Source: Dromiciops gliroides (taxonomy: Eukaryota > Chordata > Mammalia > Microbiotheria > Microbiotheriidae). Taken from it: a stretch of DNA of 64,000 bases. A program made the position numbers and the translations under genes. The stretch covers positions 71,799,492 through 71,863,491 of the forward strand of contig NC_057867.1 in the NCBI RefSeq assembly GCF_019393635.1, given 5' to 3'. The notes under the pieces are model-generated. The model made no database searches and was not told where the DNA came from. It saw only the letters and a list, made by a program, of their open reading frames with translations. Within the stretch, counting starts at the first letter, position 1. The number at the start of each line of letters is the position of its first letter. Shown one piece after another: positions 53,975 to 64,000 of this stretch.

Positions 53975-54320
53975 CAGTGAGGAAAAAAGGACAGATTTGG
54001 AGTCAGGAAAAGATCTGGGCTGGAATCCCTACTGTGAAACTCAGGAGCAATGTGACCTAGGGTGAGTCACCTTCCTTCCTTGGGGCTCCATTTCCTCCTC
54101 TATAAAATAAGGGGGTTATGGGGCAGCTAGGTGGTGCAGTGGATAGAGCACCAGCCCTGGATTCAGGAGGACCTGAGTTCAAATCCGGCCTCAGGCACTT
54201 AACACTTACTAGCTGTGTGACCCTGGGCAAGTCACTTAACCCCAATTGCCTCACCAAAAAAAAAGAAATAAGGGGGTTATGGTAGATGTTCTCTAAGTTC
54301 TTTGGAGTAGATGAAGTAGA
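53975..54320 (+). mobile_element. MIR-type SINE split by a SINE
   Basis: 'gatttggagtcaggaaaaga' in part, 'gcaatgtgacctagggtgag', 'ggctccatttcctcctctat', then after the SINE 'ggtagatgttctctaagttc'. Confidence 0.65.
54121..54265 (+). mobile_element. tRNA-derived SINE (subfamily A) with 16-bp TSD
   Basis: Perfect TSD AAATAAGGGGGTTATG at 54105-54120 and 54266-54281. Close to consensus, so among the younger copies. Confidence 0.97.
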
Positions 54321-54575
54321 AGAGGTGAGGAGAATTCATAGTCAACAGAAGGGCATGGTACCCTTTCTTTCTTTCTCTGCAAGAAACAGACTAAACAAGG
54401 ACTTCGTCTCTTAAGGTGAAGACAATAAGAATGCCCAGGGTCTGTTTTCTCATATATAAAAAGACTGTATTCAACTGAGGATCCTATGAATATACATGCA
54501 AGGGCCCCACATGAGACATAAACTGACCTCTATCTTCACTAAGCCACACAGCATTAAGAGCTACCAAATTTGATT

Positions 54576-55690
54576 CTGTTTAATGAACATTCACTAAGCA
54601 CCTATCATGTGTGGGGCAAACTGCACTAAGGGCCCTAGGTATTTACATAGTACTTGCCAGAAAACAGAATTAGCTCGAAGGCCATAACCTCATCAGACTG
54701 GGCTCAAGGAGGGAATAATACACACATCCAACAGGGAAGAGTAATCTATTTAACCCTTCAGGAAAGTAGGAAGGGAAGAGGATAAGGAGGGAAGGGTGAA
54801 TGAAGGGAGGGAAGAGCAGGGGAGGGGGCAGTCTGTAGCAAAACACTTAGGAGGATTAGGGCAAAATAAGGTAGACAATGGAATAAATATCATTGGAAGG
54901 GAATGGGATGGAGGGAAGTAGTTACGTTGATTTACTACAAGGTCAAAATGTATGGTACCTACTCTGCTGGGCTATTGTGAAGAAAATTCTGTTAAGTTCA
55001 AGGTACTATATAGAAATTGTGATGAAAAGGATGCTATCAGAAAAACCTGGAAAGACCCACATGAACTGAAGCAGAGAGAAATGTACTGTATACAAAATAA
55101 CAGCATTAATGTAAGAGGATCTGCTGGGAAGCACATGGTAATTTTCAGCAAGGCAATGATCCAATATAACTCTGAAGAACCTAGGAAAATTCCAGTACAT
55201 CTACAGAGAAAGAACTGATGGTATCTGAAAACAGACTGAAACACCTTTTTTTTTTTTTTGACAATTCCTTAATCTGAAGTTTTGTTTTTATCTGTTTCCA
55301 CTCACAACCTAGATAAGGTAGAATTGCTTGCCATGATTACTCATGTATAATTTATGTTAAATTGTTTGAGTTCTTGGGGTGGGGGTGGTAGGGGAGGGAG
55401 GAAGAGAAGATGGAACACAAAAGTTTAAAAAAATTGATGTCAAAATTTGCTTTTACATGTAATTTGGAAAATAAAAGTCTAAAATTTAAAAAAATAGTCC
55501 TTGCTTCAAGGAACTTACATGTTACTGGGAGGAAACATGTATATAAATACAAACTATATACAAGAAAAATGCAAAATCATTTCAGGACGGTGCTAATACT
55601 AAGTGCTAACAAATGCTTGGGAGGGCAGGAAAGGCCTTTTATTATAGGAGGTTGTACTTGACCTTAGCTCTCAATTGAGCTAGGGGTTCC
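54576..55690 (-). mobile_element. LINE-2 3' end split by composite element
   Basis: Left piece 54576-54657 ('tcactaagcacctatcatgtg', 'gggcaaactgcactaagg'). Right piece 55494-55690 ('agtccttgcttcaaggaact', 'caaactatatacaagaaa', 'ggacggtgctaatac'). Confidence 0.7.
54658..55493 (+). mobile_element. Composite L1-tailed element, copy 3
   Basis: Same module order as copy 2: 'cctcatcagactgggctca', 'agcaaaacacttaggagg', 'gggaatgggatggagggaag', then 'ctactctgctgggctattgtg', then the L1 3' UTR ending near 55493. TSD ATAGTACTTGC at 54647-54657 and ATAGTCCTTGC at 55494-55504. Confidence 0.85.
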
Positions 55691-55819
55691 AAAAAGAAGA
55701 TTCTAGGCATGGGGCAAAAGCAGAGAGATGGGATGCAAATACAGGTAATAGCAATTAGGCCATGGGAATACCTAACTGACATTAGGAATGGGGCTGAAAA
55801 TAAGGATAGAAGTATTTAG

Positions 55820-56000
55820 TGTTAGAAATCCCTATAGACTTCTTTTAGTCCAAGCCCCTCATTTTAGAGATGAAACAAACTGAAACCCAGAAAGGGATAG
55901 TGATTCGCCAAGTTGCACAGCAGATGAGAGGCAGAACCAGGGTTATTAGACTCAAAATCCAAGTTGCTCTCCTATACACTAAAGCTGCTTCCTTTTAATG
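55820..56000 (-). mobile_element. MIR-like SINE
   Basis: 'cctcattttagagatgaaac', 'gtgattcgccaagttgcac', 'gaaccagggttattagactc', 'ctcctatacactaaagctgc'. Confidence 0.6.
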
Positions 56001-56574
56001 TCAGCTCGTTGGCTTGAAACAAAGATAAACATTTTGACAGTTACCTACTCTTATACTGTTAAGGCTTCTCTAATATGTTGACTGTCTGCCACCTGGGTCC
56101 AAAGCATTGGCAGAGGCAGAGCTCATCTCTCTCCTTCAAACTCTTCCCATGGCTATAGAAAGCATGAGAAATGCCTTGCACTTCAGCCACTAAAAGAAAA
56201 AATACCTCACTTCCACTTGCAAGATATACAGCCCCAAAGAAGACAGCACAGTGGTCAGTAAGGAAAAATAATACCCTTAATGAGAAAGGTGCCAGCAAAG
56301 GGGAATGAAGTTCAAAGGGTTCACCTTGTGGGATCACAATGTAATGTAAGGAATCATGAAAGAGAGAAGTGAAAAAGTGACCCTAATCTTAAATGTCTAA
56401 CAGTAGGGGTGCCGTGAGCTCAGAAACTTGCTCAATTACACATGGATTCAGGGAGATCTGTCAACCTAATAAACCCAGGACACTTTGGGCTATCAGAGGT
56501 TGAAGTTCAATTGGAAATTACAAAGTTAAGCTCTTGACATATGTGTTAAAGGAACTTCAGACAATGACTGTCCT
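56001..56574. other. No assignable feature
   Basis: Repeat-poor. The minus frame 56059-56337 (92 codons) has no motif. Confidence 0.5.
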
Positions 56575-56590
56575 AAAAATGGAAATCCTT

Positions 56591-57366
56591 GCTGTGAACT
56601 GATCCAACCATTCTGGAGAGCAATTTGGAATTATGCCCAAAGGACTATAAAGCTGTGCATACCCTTTGACCCAGAAATACCACTTTTGGGTCTTTTTCCC
56701 AAAGAGATCATCAAAAAGGGAAAAGGACCCACATGTACAAAAATATTTATAGCTGCTCTTTTTGTGGTGACAAGGAATTGGAAAATGAGGGGTTGCTCAT
56801 CAATTGGGGAATGGCTAAACAAGTTGTGGTATATGAATGTAATGGAATTCTATTGTGCTGTAAGAAACGATGAGCAGGAGGAGTTAAGAGAAACCTGGAA
56901 GGACTTGCATGAACTGATGACGAGTGAGATGAGCAGAACCAGAAGAACATTATACACAGTATCATCAACATTATGTGTTGATCAACTGTGATAGACTAGA
57001 TTCTTCTCACCAGTCCAATGGTACAAGAAAGTTCCAAAGGACTCATGATGTAAAAGACTCTCCAAATCCAGAAAAAAAGGAACTGTGGAATCTGGATGCT
57101 GATTGGACCATACTATTTCTTTTATTTTTGGTGCTGTGGGTTTTCTGTTTTGAGGTTTTTCCTTTTTGCTCTGATTCTTCTCTTATAACATGACTAATGC
57201 AGAAATATGTTTAATGTTATTATGTATATATAACCTATATCAGATTACCTGCTGTCTAGCAGGGCGGGGGAGGGAGAAAATTTTGAAATTGGAAATCTTA
57301 TATAAACAAATGTTGAAAACTATTTTTCCATGTAACTGGAAAATAATAAAATACTTTTATTTTTTA
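56591..57366 (+). mobile_element. LINE-1 3' end with ORF2 C-terminus and 16-bp TSD
   Basis: 5'-truncated, 776 bp. Frame 56686-56991 is the ORF2p C-terminus, open to its end: IFIAALFVV at residues 20-28, then WLNKLWYMNVMEFYCAVRNDE (compare placental L1 WIKKMWHIYTMEYYAAIKNDE) and TWKDLHELMTSEMS. Followed by the 3' UTR and ATAAAATACTTTTATT. Perfect TSD AAAAATGGAAATCCTT at 56575-56590 and 57367-57382. Confidence 0.95.
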
Positions 57367-57554
57367 AAAAATGGAAATCCTTAGCTGCAGACACATACCT
57401 GTTTCCAGAGAGGACAAGGCAGCCTCCAGGATGACAAAGCTGTGGAGGATTTTCACTTCATGAAACTGAGAGTTCCAATTCAGTTCTTTAAAATATGACC
57501 AACATTCAGTAGGAGGATTTCTATGCAGCCTGTTTCATCTATTCCATTCCACTC

Positions 57555-57750
57555 ACCAGGCACTTAGTATTATGTACAATGTGCATATTATATACATTAT
57601 GTACAACGCATTGTGTTTGCACTAAGGGTATAACAACAAAAGTGAGACAACCCCCACCCTCAAAGGAACTACTGGGGGAAATATGCACACAGGGAAATAC
57701 TGGGTAATTTTTGTGGGGGGTTTTTTTGGCCACTCCTACCTGAGAGGATT
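57555..57750 (-). mobile_element. LINE-2 3' end remnant
   Basis: 'cattgtgtttgcactaaggg', 'acccccaccctcaaaggaac' are diverged L2 terminal words. Confidence 0.45.
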
Positions 57751-58094
57751 AGGAAAGGCATTTATTATATATGAACTAACAAGAGTCCATGCTATGATCC
57801 AATGGACCATGATGACTGTTTATAGTAATGGGATATTTTAAGAGTGTGATGACAAATCATGGGATTCTGAGCGGATGCATTCTCTTGCATTATCATGACC
57901 CTGAGACAAGCTGTTCTGCATCTCAGTATCTAGGATATGATGTTCCCAGAAATGAATAATGGTGTAAACAAGAGAAAAAGTGAGGCATCTTTGGATGGGT
58001 TATTCAGATAAAGGAGAAGTATTCCATCCTTCCACTGAAGTGGTTTTAAACTCAATGGAAAAACCAAGTAACCTATGACATGGAACATTTTTGT
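57751..58094. other. No assignable feature
   Basis: AT-rich, nothing recognised. Confidence 0.5.
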
Positions 58095-58230
58095 TTGTAT
58101 TCATTAAACAATATGGCATTAAAATTTATCACTGACTACGTGCAGAGCACTGTGCTTGACACTGGGTGTCACACAAGGATAAGCCATGGGTTGTCCCTCC
58201 AAGTCCTTGTTCCCAGCATGGAGCATGGAC
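58095..58230 (-). mobile_element. LINE-2 3' end remnant
   Basis: 'atcactgactacgtgcagag', 'actgtgcttgacactgggtg' followed by weak L2 words. Confidence 0.5.
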
Positions 58231-58327
58231 TGAAGGATCTGAGCCCTGGCTGCCTTGCCTCTCTTTCTGTGTTTCCTTTTCTCTTGCATTGACCTTGTGA
58301 ACATCCAAAGTTCCTAGAAGGCCTGCA

Positions 58328-58870
58328 AATCAAGTCAGACTTTTATTAAGTGCTGGGCACTATGCTGAGCTTTGAGGATACAAAGAATAGCAAAACAAAT
58401 ACCCAATCCCTGCTCCTCCAGGACAGTTTCATGGGGTAAACGATATGCAAATGACTGTGTACAAACAAGATATTTCTATAGATAGATACAGGTACATATA
58501 TAAAAGAAGGACCAGGAAAGATTGTTTGTAGAATGCAGGTCTTTAGTGGAGATTTAAAGAAAGCCAGAGAAGCCAGGAAGAAGAGGTAAGGAAGGAGAGA
58601 GAGTTCCAGGCATGCGGGACAGCCAACGAAAATGCCCAGAGGAAGAAGGGTAAGGGAGGCCAGTATCACCGGATTGCAGAAAACATAGAGGGGAGCAAGG
58701 CAGGAAAAGACTGAGAAAGGGACTAAGCTATGAAGGGCTTTAAAGGCCAAACAGGATTTTATATTTGATCCTAGTGGTAATAGGGAGCCACTAGAGTTTA
58801 TTGAGCAGGGGGTAAGAGAGGCTGTTTTTAAGGAAAGGCAAATAGTCCAGTGACTCAATTTGTCCAGAGC
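58328..58870 (-). mobile_element. LINE-2 3' half
   Basis: 'attaagtgctgggcactatg', 'ccctgctcctccaggacag', 'gagttccaggcatgcgggac', 'tttatatttgatcctagtgg', 'agggagccactagagttta'. The 170-codon minus frame 58346-58858, the longest in the window, is L2 3' UTR and ORF2 end, not a gene. Confidence 0.88.
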
Positions 58871-58904
58871 AGATAATATGGATGGAGAGGTACTGGTATG
58901 GTTT

Positions 58905-59176
58905 TGGGGAAGTTAATTCAAGATTCAGCTCACATACTGCCTTCTGCAAAAGACCTTTCCCAGCACTTCCTTCTCTTCCCCCATGCCAGGAGAGGCCTCC
59001 CTATGGGATTACCTTTCATTCACCCTGAATATATCTTGTAGATACATCATTGTTTACATGCTGTCTCCCTCATGAGATCGGAGCTCCTCAAGGACAGGGA
59101 CCATGTTCTTGTTTTTGTATCCCCAGCTTAGCACAGTACCAGGCACATAGCAGGTGCTTCATAAATGATTATTTTG
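58905..59176 (+). mobile_element. LINE-2 3' end
   Basis: 'gattcagctcacatactgcc', 'ttgtttacatgctgtctccc', 'gagctcctcaaggacaggga', 'ttgtatccccagcttagcac', 'aggtgcttcataaatga' is the L2 3' end to its terminus. It faces the previous minus-strand L2. Confidence 0.88.
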
Positions 59177-59301
59177 TATCAGATTACCTGCTGTCTAGGG
59201 GAGGGGGGAGGGAGGGGAGGGAATTGTAAAGCATGTATAAACAAAAGTTGAGAACTATCTTTACATGTAACGGAAAAAATAAAATATCTCATTAAAAAAA
59301 A
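59177..59301 (+). mobile_element. Young LINE-1 3' end, 125 bp, with 16-bp TSD
   Basis: Very short 5'-truncated L1 ('tatcagattacctgctgtc' ... 'atgtaacggaaaaaataaaa') with perfect TSD ATAAATGATTATTTTG at 59161-59176 and 59302-59317, in an L2 3' end. Same subfamily as the U6 chimera partner. Confidence 0.95.
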
Positions 59302-59354
59302 ATAAATGATTATTTTGGGACTAGCTTCAATGACAGCCCATACAGAGTTATATT

Positions 59355-59600
59355 CGGGGGCTCTGAATGAATGAGCTCTTATTAAGCATTTACTGGATAC
59401 TTAACTCTGGAGATAAAAATTGGAAAGCAAGACCATCCCTGCTCTCAAAGAACTTACATCCTAGATGTGGGAGAGGGACACGTACATATTAGAAGGCTCA
59501 ACTACAGGGTGAAAAGAGAGGCCTAGGAGTCCTTAGGGAGTAGTAGAACAGCATACAGTAAAGCCTAGTGGTCTCCTATTTTACAGAAGGATTGCAATTT
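59355..59600 (-). mobile_element. LINE-2 3' end
   Basis: 'ttattaagcatttactggat', 'ccctgctctcaaagaactta', 'agatgtgggagagggaca'. Confidence 0.6.
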
Positions 59601-59964
59601 GCTTACTGAATCCACATGAGCAATCATGTCTGTCCCAAACCTATGGACCACAGGCAAGTGGATATGAAAATCCGAACAAATTGGTGGCTGCAGGCTCTGT
59701 ACAACTGTGGGGTGGGAATGGAGGTGGAAGGTAAGATTTCAGCCAGAAGGGAGAATGGGGAAGGAGGCATTTGTGGGAAGGTTGGAAAGAAAGGGAAATT
59801 CCAGTGGGATCTGGGCAGGGGGATGGACTGGGGCAGAGGAGGCTTGGATTTCTGGTACCTAGTGGGAGGGGGAAGGGGAGGGGAAAAGCTTCCTTTCAGT
59901 TACAAGGAAGAACATCTAAATGAACAAAAGTGAATTTTTTTATGTTTCAGGATTAAAAATTCAA
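59601..59964. other. G-rich purine block, no gene supported
   Basis: Purine-rich, many GGGG/GGA words at 59705-59890. The 105-codon plus frame 59616-59933 is Gly/Lys-rich low-complexity sequence and is probably not coding. Confidence 0.5.
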
Positions 59965-60085
59965 GTTTGCCTTCCAAACGATTGCCTATTATATGCAGAA
60001 CACTGTAGCAGAAACAAGGGAAGAGAGAAAGCTCAGCTAAGACACAGACCCTGCTTTATGGGGTTTAAAGTCTAGTAAGTGATTG
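59965..60085 (-). mobile_element. LINE-2 3' end remnant
   Basis: 'gcctattatatgcagaacac', 'cacagaccctgctttatgg', 'tttaaagtctagtaag'. Confidence 0.5.
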
Positions 60086-60361
60086 ATCTCAAATCCTAAG
60101 AGCACCATTGATTTTGCAAGAAGACAAGTAAGGAGAGATGCAGTGGAAAATCTGGCCTGTCAATGGGACTACTTAAAATCAGTTTCAACACTATCTGAAT
60201 GAACTACATAGAAATGATGGCACTATGACAGCCTGCAAATTCAAGACAGGGAAATAGGAAGTGCTAAACCTTACTGAGACTAGATTCTGATTTCTAGACA
60301 CAATCGACTTCATTTACTCCAACAGAAAACTGATGCGAACTGTTCTTAGCATCTTATTAAC

Positions 60362-60570
60362 AGGGGCAGCTAAGTGGTGCAGTGGATAGAGCACTGGGCC
60401 TGGACTGAGGAAGACTTGAAGCTGTGTGAGCCCGAACAAGTCACTTAACCTCTGTTTGCCTCAGTTTCCTCAACTGTAAAATGGGGATAATTAACCGCAC
60501 TTTCCAGGGTCTAGATCAAAGTGATATTGTGAATACTGAATGAGAAAATATTTGCACAGTACTCATTCCT
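60362..60570 (+). mobile_element. CORE-SINE (MIR/MAR type) with deletion
   Basis: 'ggggcagctaagtggtgcag', 'gatagagcactgggcctgg', then a deletion of the B box region to 'agcccgaacaagtcactt', 'tgcctcagtttcctcaactg'. Confidence 0.8.
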
Positions 60571-60599
60571 TCCACTTCCCTATTTAAAAAAAAAAATCG

Positions 60600-60835
60600 G
60601 GAAACGGAGTTCAAATCTGGTTGCAGACATTTACTAGCTATGTGATCTTGAACAAGTCATTTAACCTCTCTTTGCCTCCGTTTCCTCATCTGTAAAATAT
60701 ACTTCCATCTATACTCAGTTCATCAGCTCTCAAATGAGAGAATATCTGTAAAGCACTTAATACAGTGACTAACACATTGTTGCTGTTGTTTTTTTAAACT
60801 CCATATAAATGTGAACTATTATTATTATTATAAGA
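60600..60835 (+). mobile_element. MIR-type SINE with (TTA)n end
   Basis: 'ggagttcaaatctggttgca', 'gctatgtgatcttgaacaag', 'ctttgcctccgtttcctcat', 'gtaaagcacttaatacagtg', ending TATTATTATTATTA. In tandem with the previous SINE. Confidence 0.75.
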
Positions 60836-61374
60836 AAAATAAGAAAAGTAGGTCTATGTCCCCAAAAAGGTGAGAGAGCAAAAAGTATTAATTTGGCTCT
60901 GGCTTTTACTATGCCACCATATGATTGAAAAAGTGACATTTTTCTCGTCTATGAAAGGCTTAGACTAGAATGATGATGACAAAAGTTCCTTTCCAGGTCT
61001 CAATCATCATGTCTCTTCATGTACAGAGAAGGGATACACTCAAGTGAACTATCTATTTTCTGTCCTCCCAGACATTTTTTGGGTGGCCTTGTTAATGCTG
61101 GTGGTTCAAAGGTTAAGACTTCAAGAATTCTGATTCCTAAGCAAACATTTCTCACACCAGCTTGGAATTTGCAGAGTTTGATGTACTTGGAAATAGAAGA
61201 GAGAGAGAAACTTTTTTTTTTTAATCAGCCTTCTCCCATATCAATGTGTCCCAAACCAGTGACAGTTAAGTTGGAGTTTGCAGTTACAATCATGCTCAGG
61301 ATTCTTAGTTGATTCAAAATGATGTGCCTAGCCCCATTCTGTTGGCTGTGAGTGGCCAGGGGCAACTCCAACAT
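60836..61374. other. No assignable feature
   Basis: Unassigned. The 97-codon plus frame 61019-61312 has no motif. Confidence 0.5.
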
Positions 61375-61570
61375 AGAAGAAAAGGCACTGGGCCTCAAGT
61401 CAGAAAAAGACCTAGATTCTCGATTTTGCTACTTACTGTGAGAACTTGGGTTATGGGTTTAAAAATGGGATTAGTGGTAATATTACCCCCAAAATGAAGT
61501 TGTCATAAAAATCAAGAGACAAATGCATATCAAATGCTTTGTAACTGTGGTGTTATATAAATAATACCTG
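61375..61570 (+). mobile_element. MIR-like SINE remnant
   Basis: 'aggcactgggcctcaagtca', 'ctacttactgtgagaacttgg' in part, 'gctttgtaactgtggtgtta'. Confidence 0.5.
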
Positions 61571-62051
61571 TTCTCATCACCAGAGAGCTATCACCAAGTG
61601 ACAAGCTACTTTGGCCAAGGTACTTCACGGCATCATGCTTGCTGAGGTGTAGAGGGGTTGTCCACATTGATGAAACTACAAATATTTTGAAATATTAAAA
61701 TTTGAATGAGAATTATTATCCCTTTCTGTACAAGGTCACTCTCTTCCATGCCATGTTAACCATCCTCATGGGCACTGATGCCCTGGGGAGGCCCACTCTG
61801 TTGTACTGTGTGGGTGTTAAGTGTGTGAAGATCTTTTTAAAGCACCTTTGAGCTTCCTGATCCCCAACTATCCCATATTTTCAAACAGAATTTTGTACTA
61901 ACACTTCCTAAAGACAGCATTAGTAATTTTATAGATGTTACACAGGAATAACAAAAAAGAAAGGGCCTCCAAACAAAGAAGACCAACGTTGTAAAAGTAT
62001 ACAATGGAGTTACTGAAATGAGATGCCATGCAGGCAGAACGTTTTCATTCC
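61571..62051. other. No assignable feature
   Basis: Unassigned sequence, nothing recognised. Confidence 0.5.
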
Positions 62052-62064
62052 AAAGTCAACCTGA

Positions 62065-62231
62065 GGGGCAGCTAGGTGGCGCAGTGGATAGAGCACCAGC
62101 CTTGGATTTAGGAGGACCTGAGTTCAAATCCAGCCTCAGACACTTAACACTTACTAGCTGTGTGACTCTAGGCAAGTCACTTAACCCCCATTGCTCTGCA
62201 AAAAAACCCCAAAAAACCCAAAACAAAAAAA
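62065..62231 (+). mobile_element. tRNA-derived SINE, mixed subfamily characters, 13-bp TSD
   Basis: TSD AAAGTCAACCTGA at 62052-62064 and 62232-62244. Internal TTAACACTT (subfamily A) with a CCCATTGCTCTGC tail (subfamily B). Full length. Confidence 0.96.
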
Positions 62232-62244
62232 AAAGTCAACCTGA

Positions 62245-62689
62245 AATGAAGCTAAAAGTCATCAGGGCATTATCATTTAAGGATGGTGCTGACATAATAT
62301 TATGTTGTGAGAAGTGGGCAATCCCATGTATCTGGCTTGGTAACAGAGTATCACTCGGTTAATTTGAACTTCACTCATTTGGGATAATTCTGATTGAGTT
62401 AGTTTATTCATGCTCTTTGAGAAAGAGGCTGGGGTTAAATCAAGACTAAAAGGGGAAGATGTGGCTTTTTAAAGGAACTTTTTCCAAATATCAACTTATA
62501 TATCAAAAAGAGTTGAAAAGCAAGAGTCAGTGTGTTGATAACTTAAAATAGAAATTATTCTTGTTTCTTTGAATAGGTCCTTTACTTGATGAAGCATGCT
62601 TTGTTTTATTAATTAGATAAATTTGGAGATAACACTCCATTTATTAAAAAATGTTCAATAGCTCTGACTTTGCACTAACTCTTTCCCCA
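62245..62689. other. No assignable feature
   Basis: AT-rich, nothing recognised. Confidence 0.5.
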
Positions 62690-63365
62690 AAATGTGGTGT
62701 CCAGTATCAAAACAAAAGTCCAGAAGTGGTCTGGCCACTTTCCTAGTTCTGGACTGTCTGCCTCTCCTAAAACAGTCCCAATCACATTAGTGTTTGGGGC
62801 TGTCATCTAGCACTCTTAATTCCTATCAAAAACCCCCAGATTTTTTTCAAATAAACATCTCATCGTGCCTTTCACTTGGTATTTGTGAAGTTGGGTTCTT
62901 TGGAATCTCAGTAAAATCTCAGCAGTTCCTACATTTCATCTTATTCAACTCAGTGCCTTAGCCTGTCAAGATCTTTTCAAATTTTCCTGTCATCTAAAAT
63001 GTTGGGCAACACTTCCAACTGTGCAACATTTGCACAACATATCACATCTCATAAGCATGTCATTTATGAAAGTCATTGATTAAAATGATTTCCGCCCCCC
63101 CCCCCCGCCCTGCCCCACCCCACCAACAGGGCCAAGCACAGTTCTTTGAGGCATTCTCCTGAAGACCTTCCAAAGTGACATCAAGCCTTTAATAATTACT
63201 ACGGGATGTTGCCATTTGATCTAGGCCAAATCCATCTAGTTGTACTAGCTCACTGGCCTGTGATATGCAAACTCCATTTTCTTCCCTTTTTTAAAAACTG
63301 GGGCCATATTTGCCTTCCTTTAATCCCATAGCTAATAATATTTCTGTAATGGAAGCCTGGCCAAT
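62690..63365 (-). mobile_element. CR1/L3 LINE reverse-transcriptase region
   Basis: Antisense L3: 'aaaagtccagaagtggtctgg', 'cacttggtatttgtgaagttg', 'tcatcttattcaactcagtgc', 'gtcaagatcttttcaaattt', 'catttatgaaagtcattgat', 'ggccaagcacagttctttga', 'ctggggccatatttgcc'. This covers the RT region of CR1 (the 'QGSVLGPVLFNIFINDLD...FADDT' part). A C-run (63094-63108) lies within it. Many frame breaks. Confidence 0.8.
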
Positions 63366-64000
63366 GGTTACCCCATGCTCAGAGCATGTGCAAGAAGCTG
63401 GAGAGTCTTTCAGAATGGCCTGATGGTGAGCAATGGAAGGGCTCTGCTCCCACATTTGGAACATGCCCAGACATTCCGTAACTGCTTCCTGTCATCTAAC
63501 CATGTGGTGAAGAGAATGACTTCTGATTGCCTCCTGAGCTGAAAATGGCTTGTATTCAAAAGGCAATAACAACAAAATAAGTTTCTTGTAGTGTAGTGAG
63601 AGAGACATACTGTAAGCCCGAGGAAGAAGAGAGGCCTCAGGCCCTGGACATTCATTGCCAACATATAGTGTATGAATACAGACCTCTTTATATGTTCTCT
63701 TTTCTGCTTTTTGGTTATTACTATTATTAAGTATTGGAGATGACTATGGCCTTGAGAGCAGCAAAAGGGCAGAATGGCAAACCACTGGTCTAGGAATCAG
63801 AACTAGCTAATATGAGGAAAGAAGTTTGGAGCAAACAGTTTGACTGTTCAGTATAGACTGAAGGTAGTTGAGAAGAAACTACAGTAATTCATGATATGTT
63901 GAATTCAGAAATGAACTTAAGTGGGGTTGGGTATGCTATATAGAAATTGTTTTAAGTTTGAGCCTACTATCCCCAGGGACTGAGTTAGTATAGGGAAGAA
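63366..64000. other. No assignable feature
   Basis: No repeat named. The 84-codon minus frame 63410-63664 has no motif. Confidence 0.5.

Noticed and set aside
58346-58858. 170-codon minus frame, longest in the window
   Set aside because: It coincides with a minus-strand L2 3' half, whose DNA words match L2 throughout.
59616-59933. 105-codon Gly/Lys-rich frame
   Set aside because: Low-complexity purine tract with no start context or homology.

Overview
The window looks like an intergenic or intronic stretch of a marsupial nuclear genome. The main evidence is about 22 copies of a tRNA-derived SINE with a RNA polymerase III A box (TGGCGCAGTGG) and B box (GTTCAAATC), of the WSINE1/SINE1_MD kind that is abundant in marsupials. 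There are also many LINE-1 (L1) 3' ends of the marsupial type, MAR1-like SINEs with an RTE-like tail, and a thick background of old LINE-2 (L2), CR1/L3 and MIR/THER-type elements. The sequence alone does not tell an American from an Australian marsupial. I found no host protein-coding gene that I could support. Nearly every long open frame is the translation of a SINE, L1, L2, L3 or microsatellite.

Layout. 0-11 kb: L1 3' ends, SINEs, and one LTR-like fossil inside an L1. 11.9-13.06 kb: the only GC-rich island, with a 20-bp perfect palindrome containing two overlapping NRF1-type motifs; it is the best candidate for a promoter or a decayed retrocopy. 13-19 kb: L1 and L3 pieces, SINEs and a long stretch of L1 ORF2. 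19-30 kb: dense MIR and L2, including two long L2 copies (23.4-25.0 kb minus; 25.7-26.6 kb plus). 27.1-28.6 and 31-32.9 kb: repeat-poor. 33-35.3 kb: a minus-strand L1 split by a plus-strand composite L1-tailed element with a perfect 16-bp target-site duplication (TSD). 38.9-39.7 kb: a three-layer nest (SINE in MAR1 in L2). 41.0 kb: a small hAT-type element. 42.2-43.0 kb: an L2 3' end carrying a U6 snRNA-L1 chimeric retrocopy and two SINEs. 45.3-46.2 kb: an L1/HAL1-like element. 48.1-50.7 kb: the longest L2, with a reverse-transcriptase motif still visible, broken by two SINEs and a young L1. 53.0-54.0 kb: the longest repeat-free block that looks like conserved noncoding DNA. 54.6-60 kb: L2 and L1 nests. 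60-64 kb: MIR, one SINE and a CR1/L3 copy.

The clearest special object is the U6-L1 chimera at 42301-42502. It has a full-length U6 5' end flush with a perfect 16-bp TSD, and its other part is the 3' end of the same L1 subfamily seen at 49.8 and 59.2 kb. It records a template switch during L1 reverse transcription. I found no new multi-gene system. Family names are assigned from memory of consensus sequences and were not checked with a repeat search.
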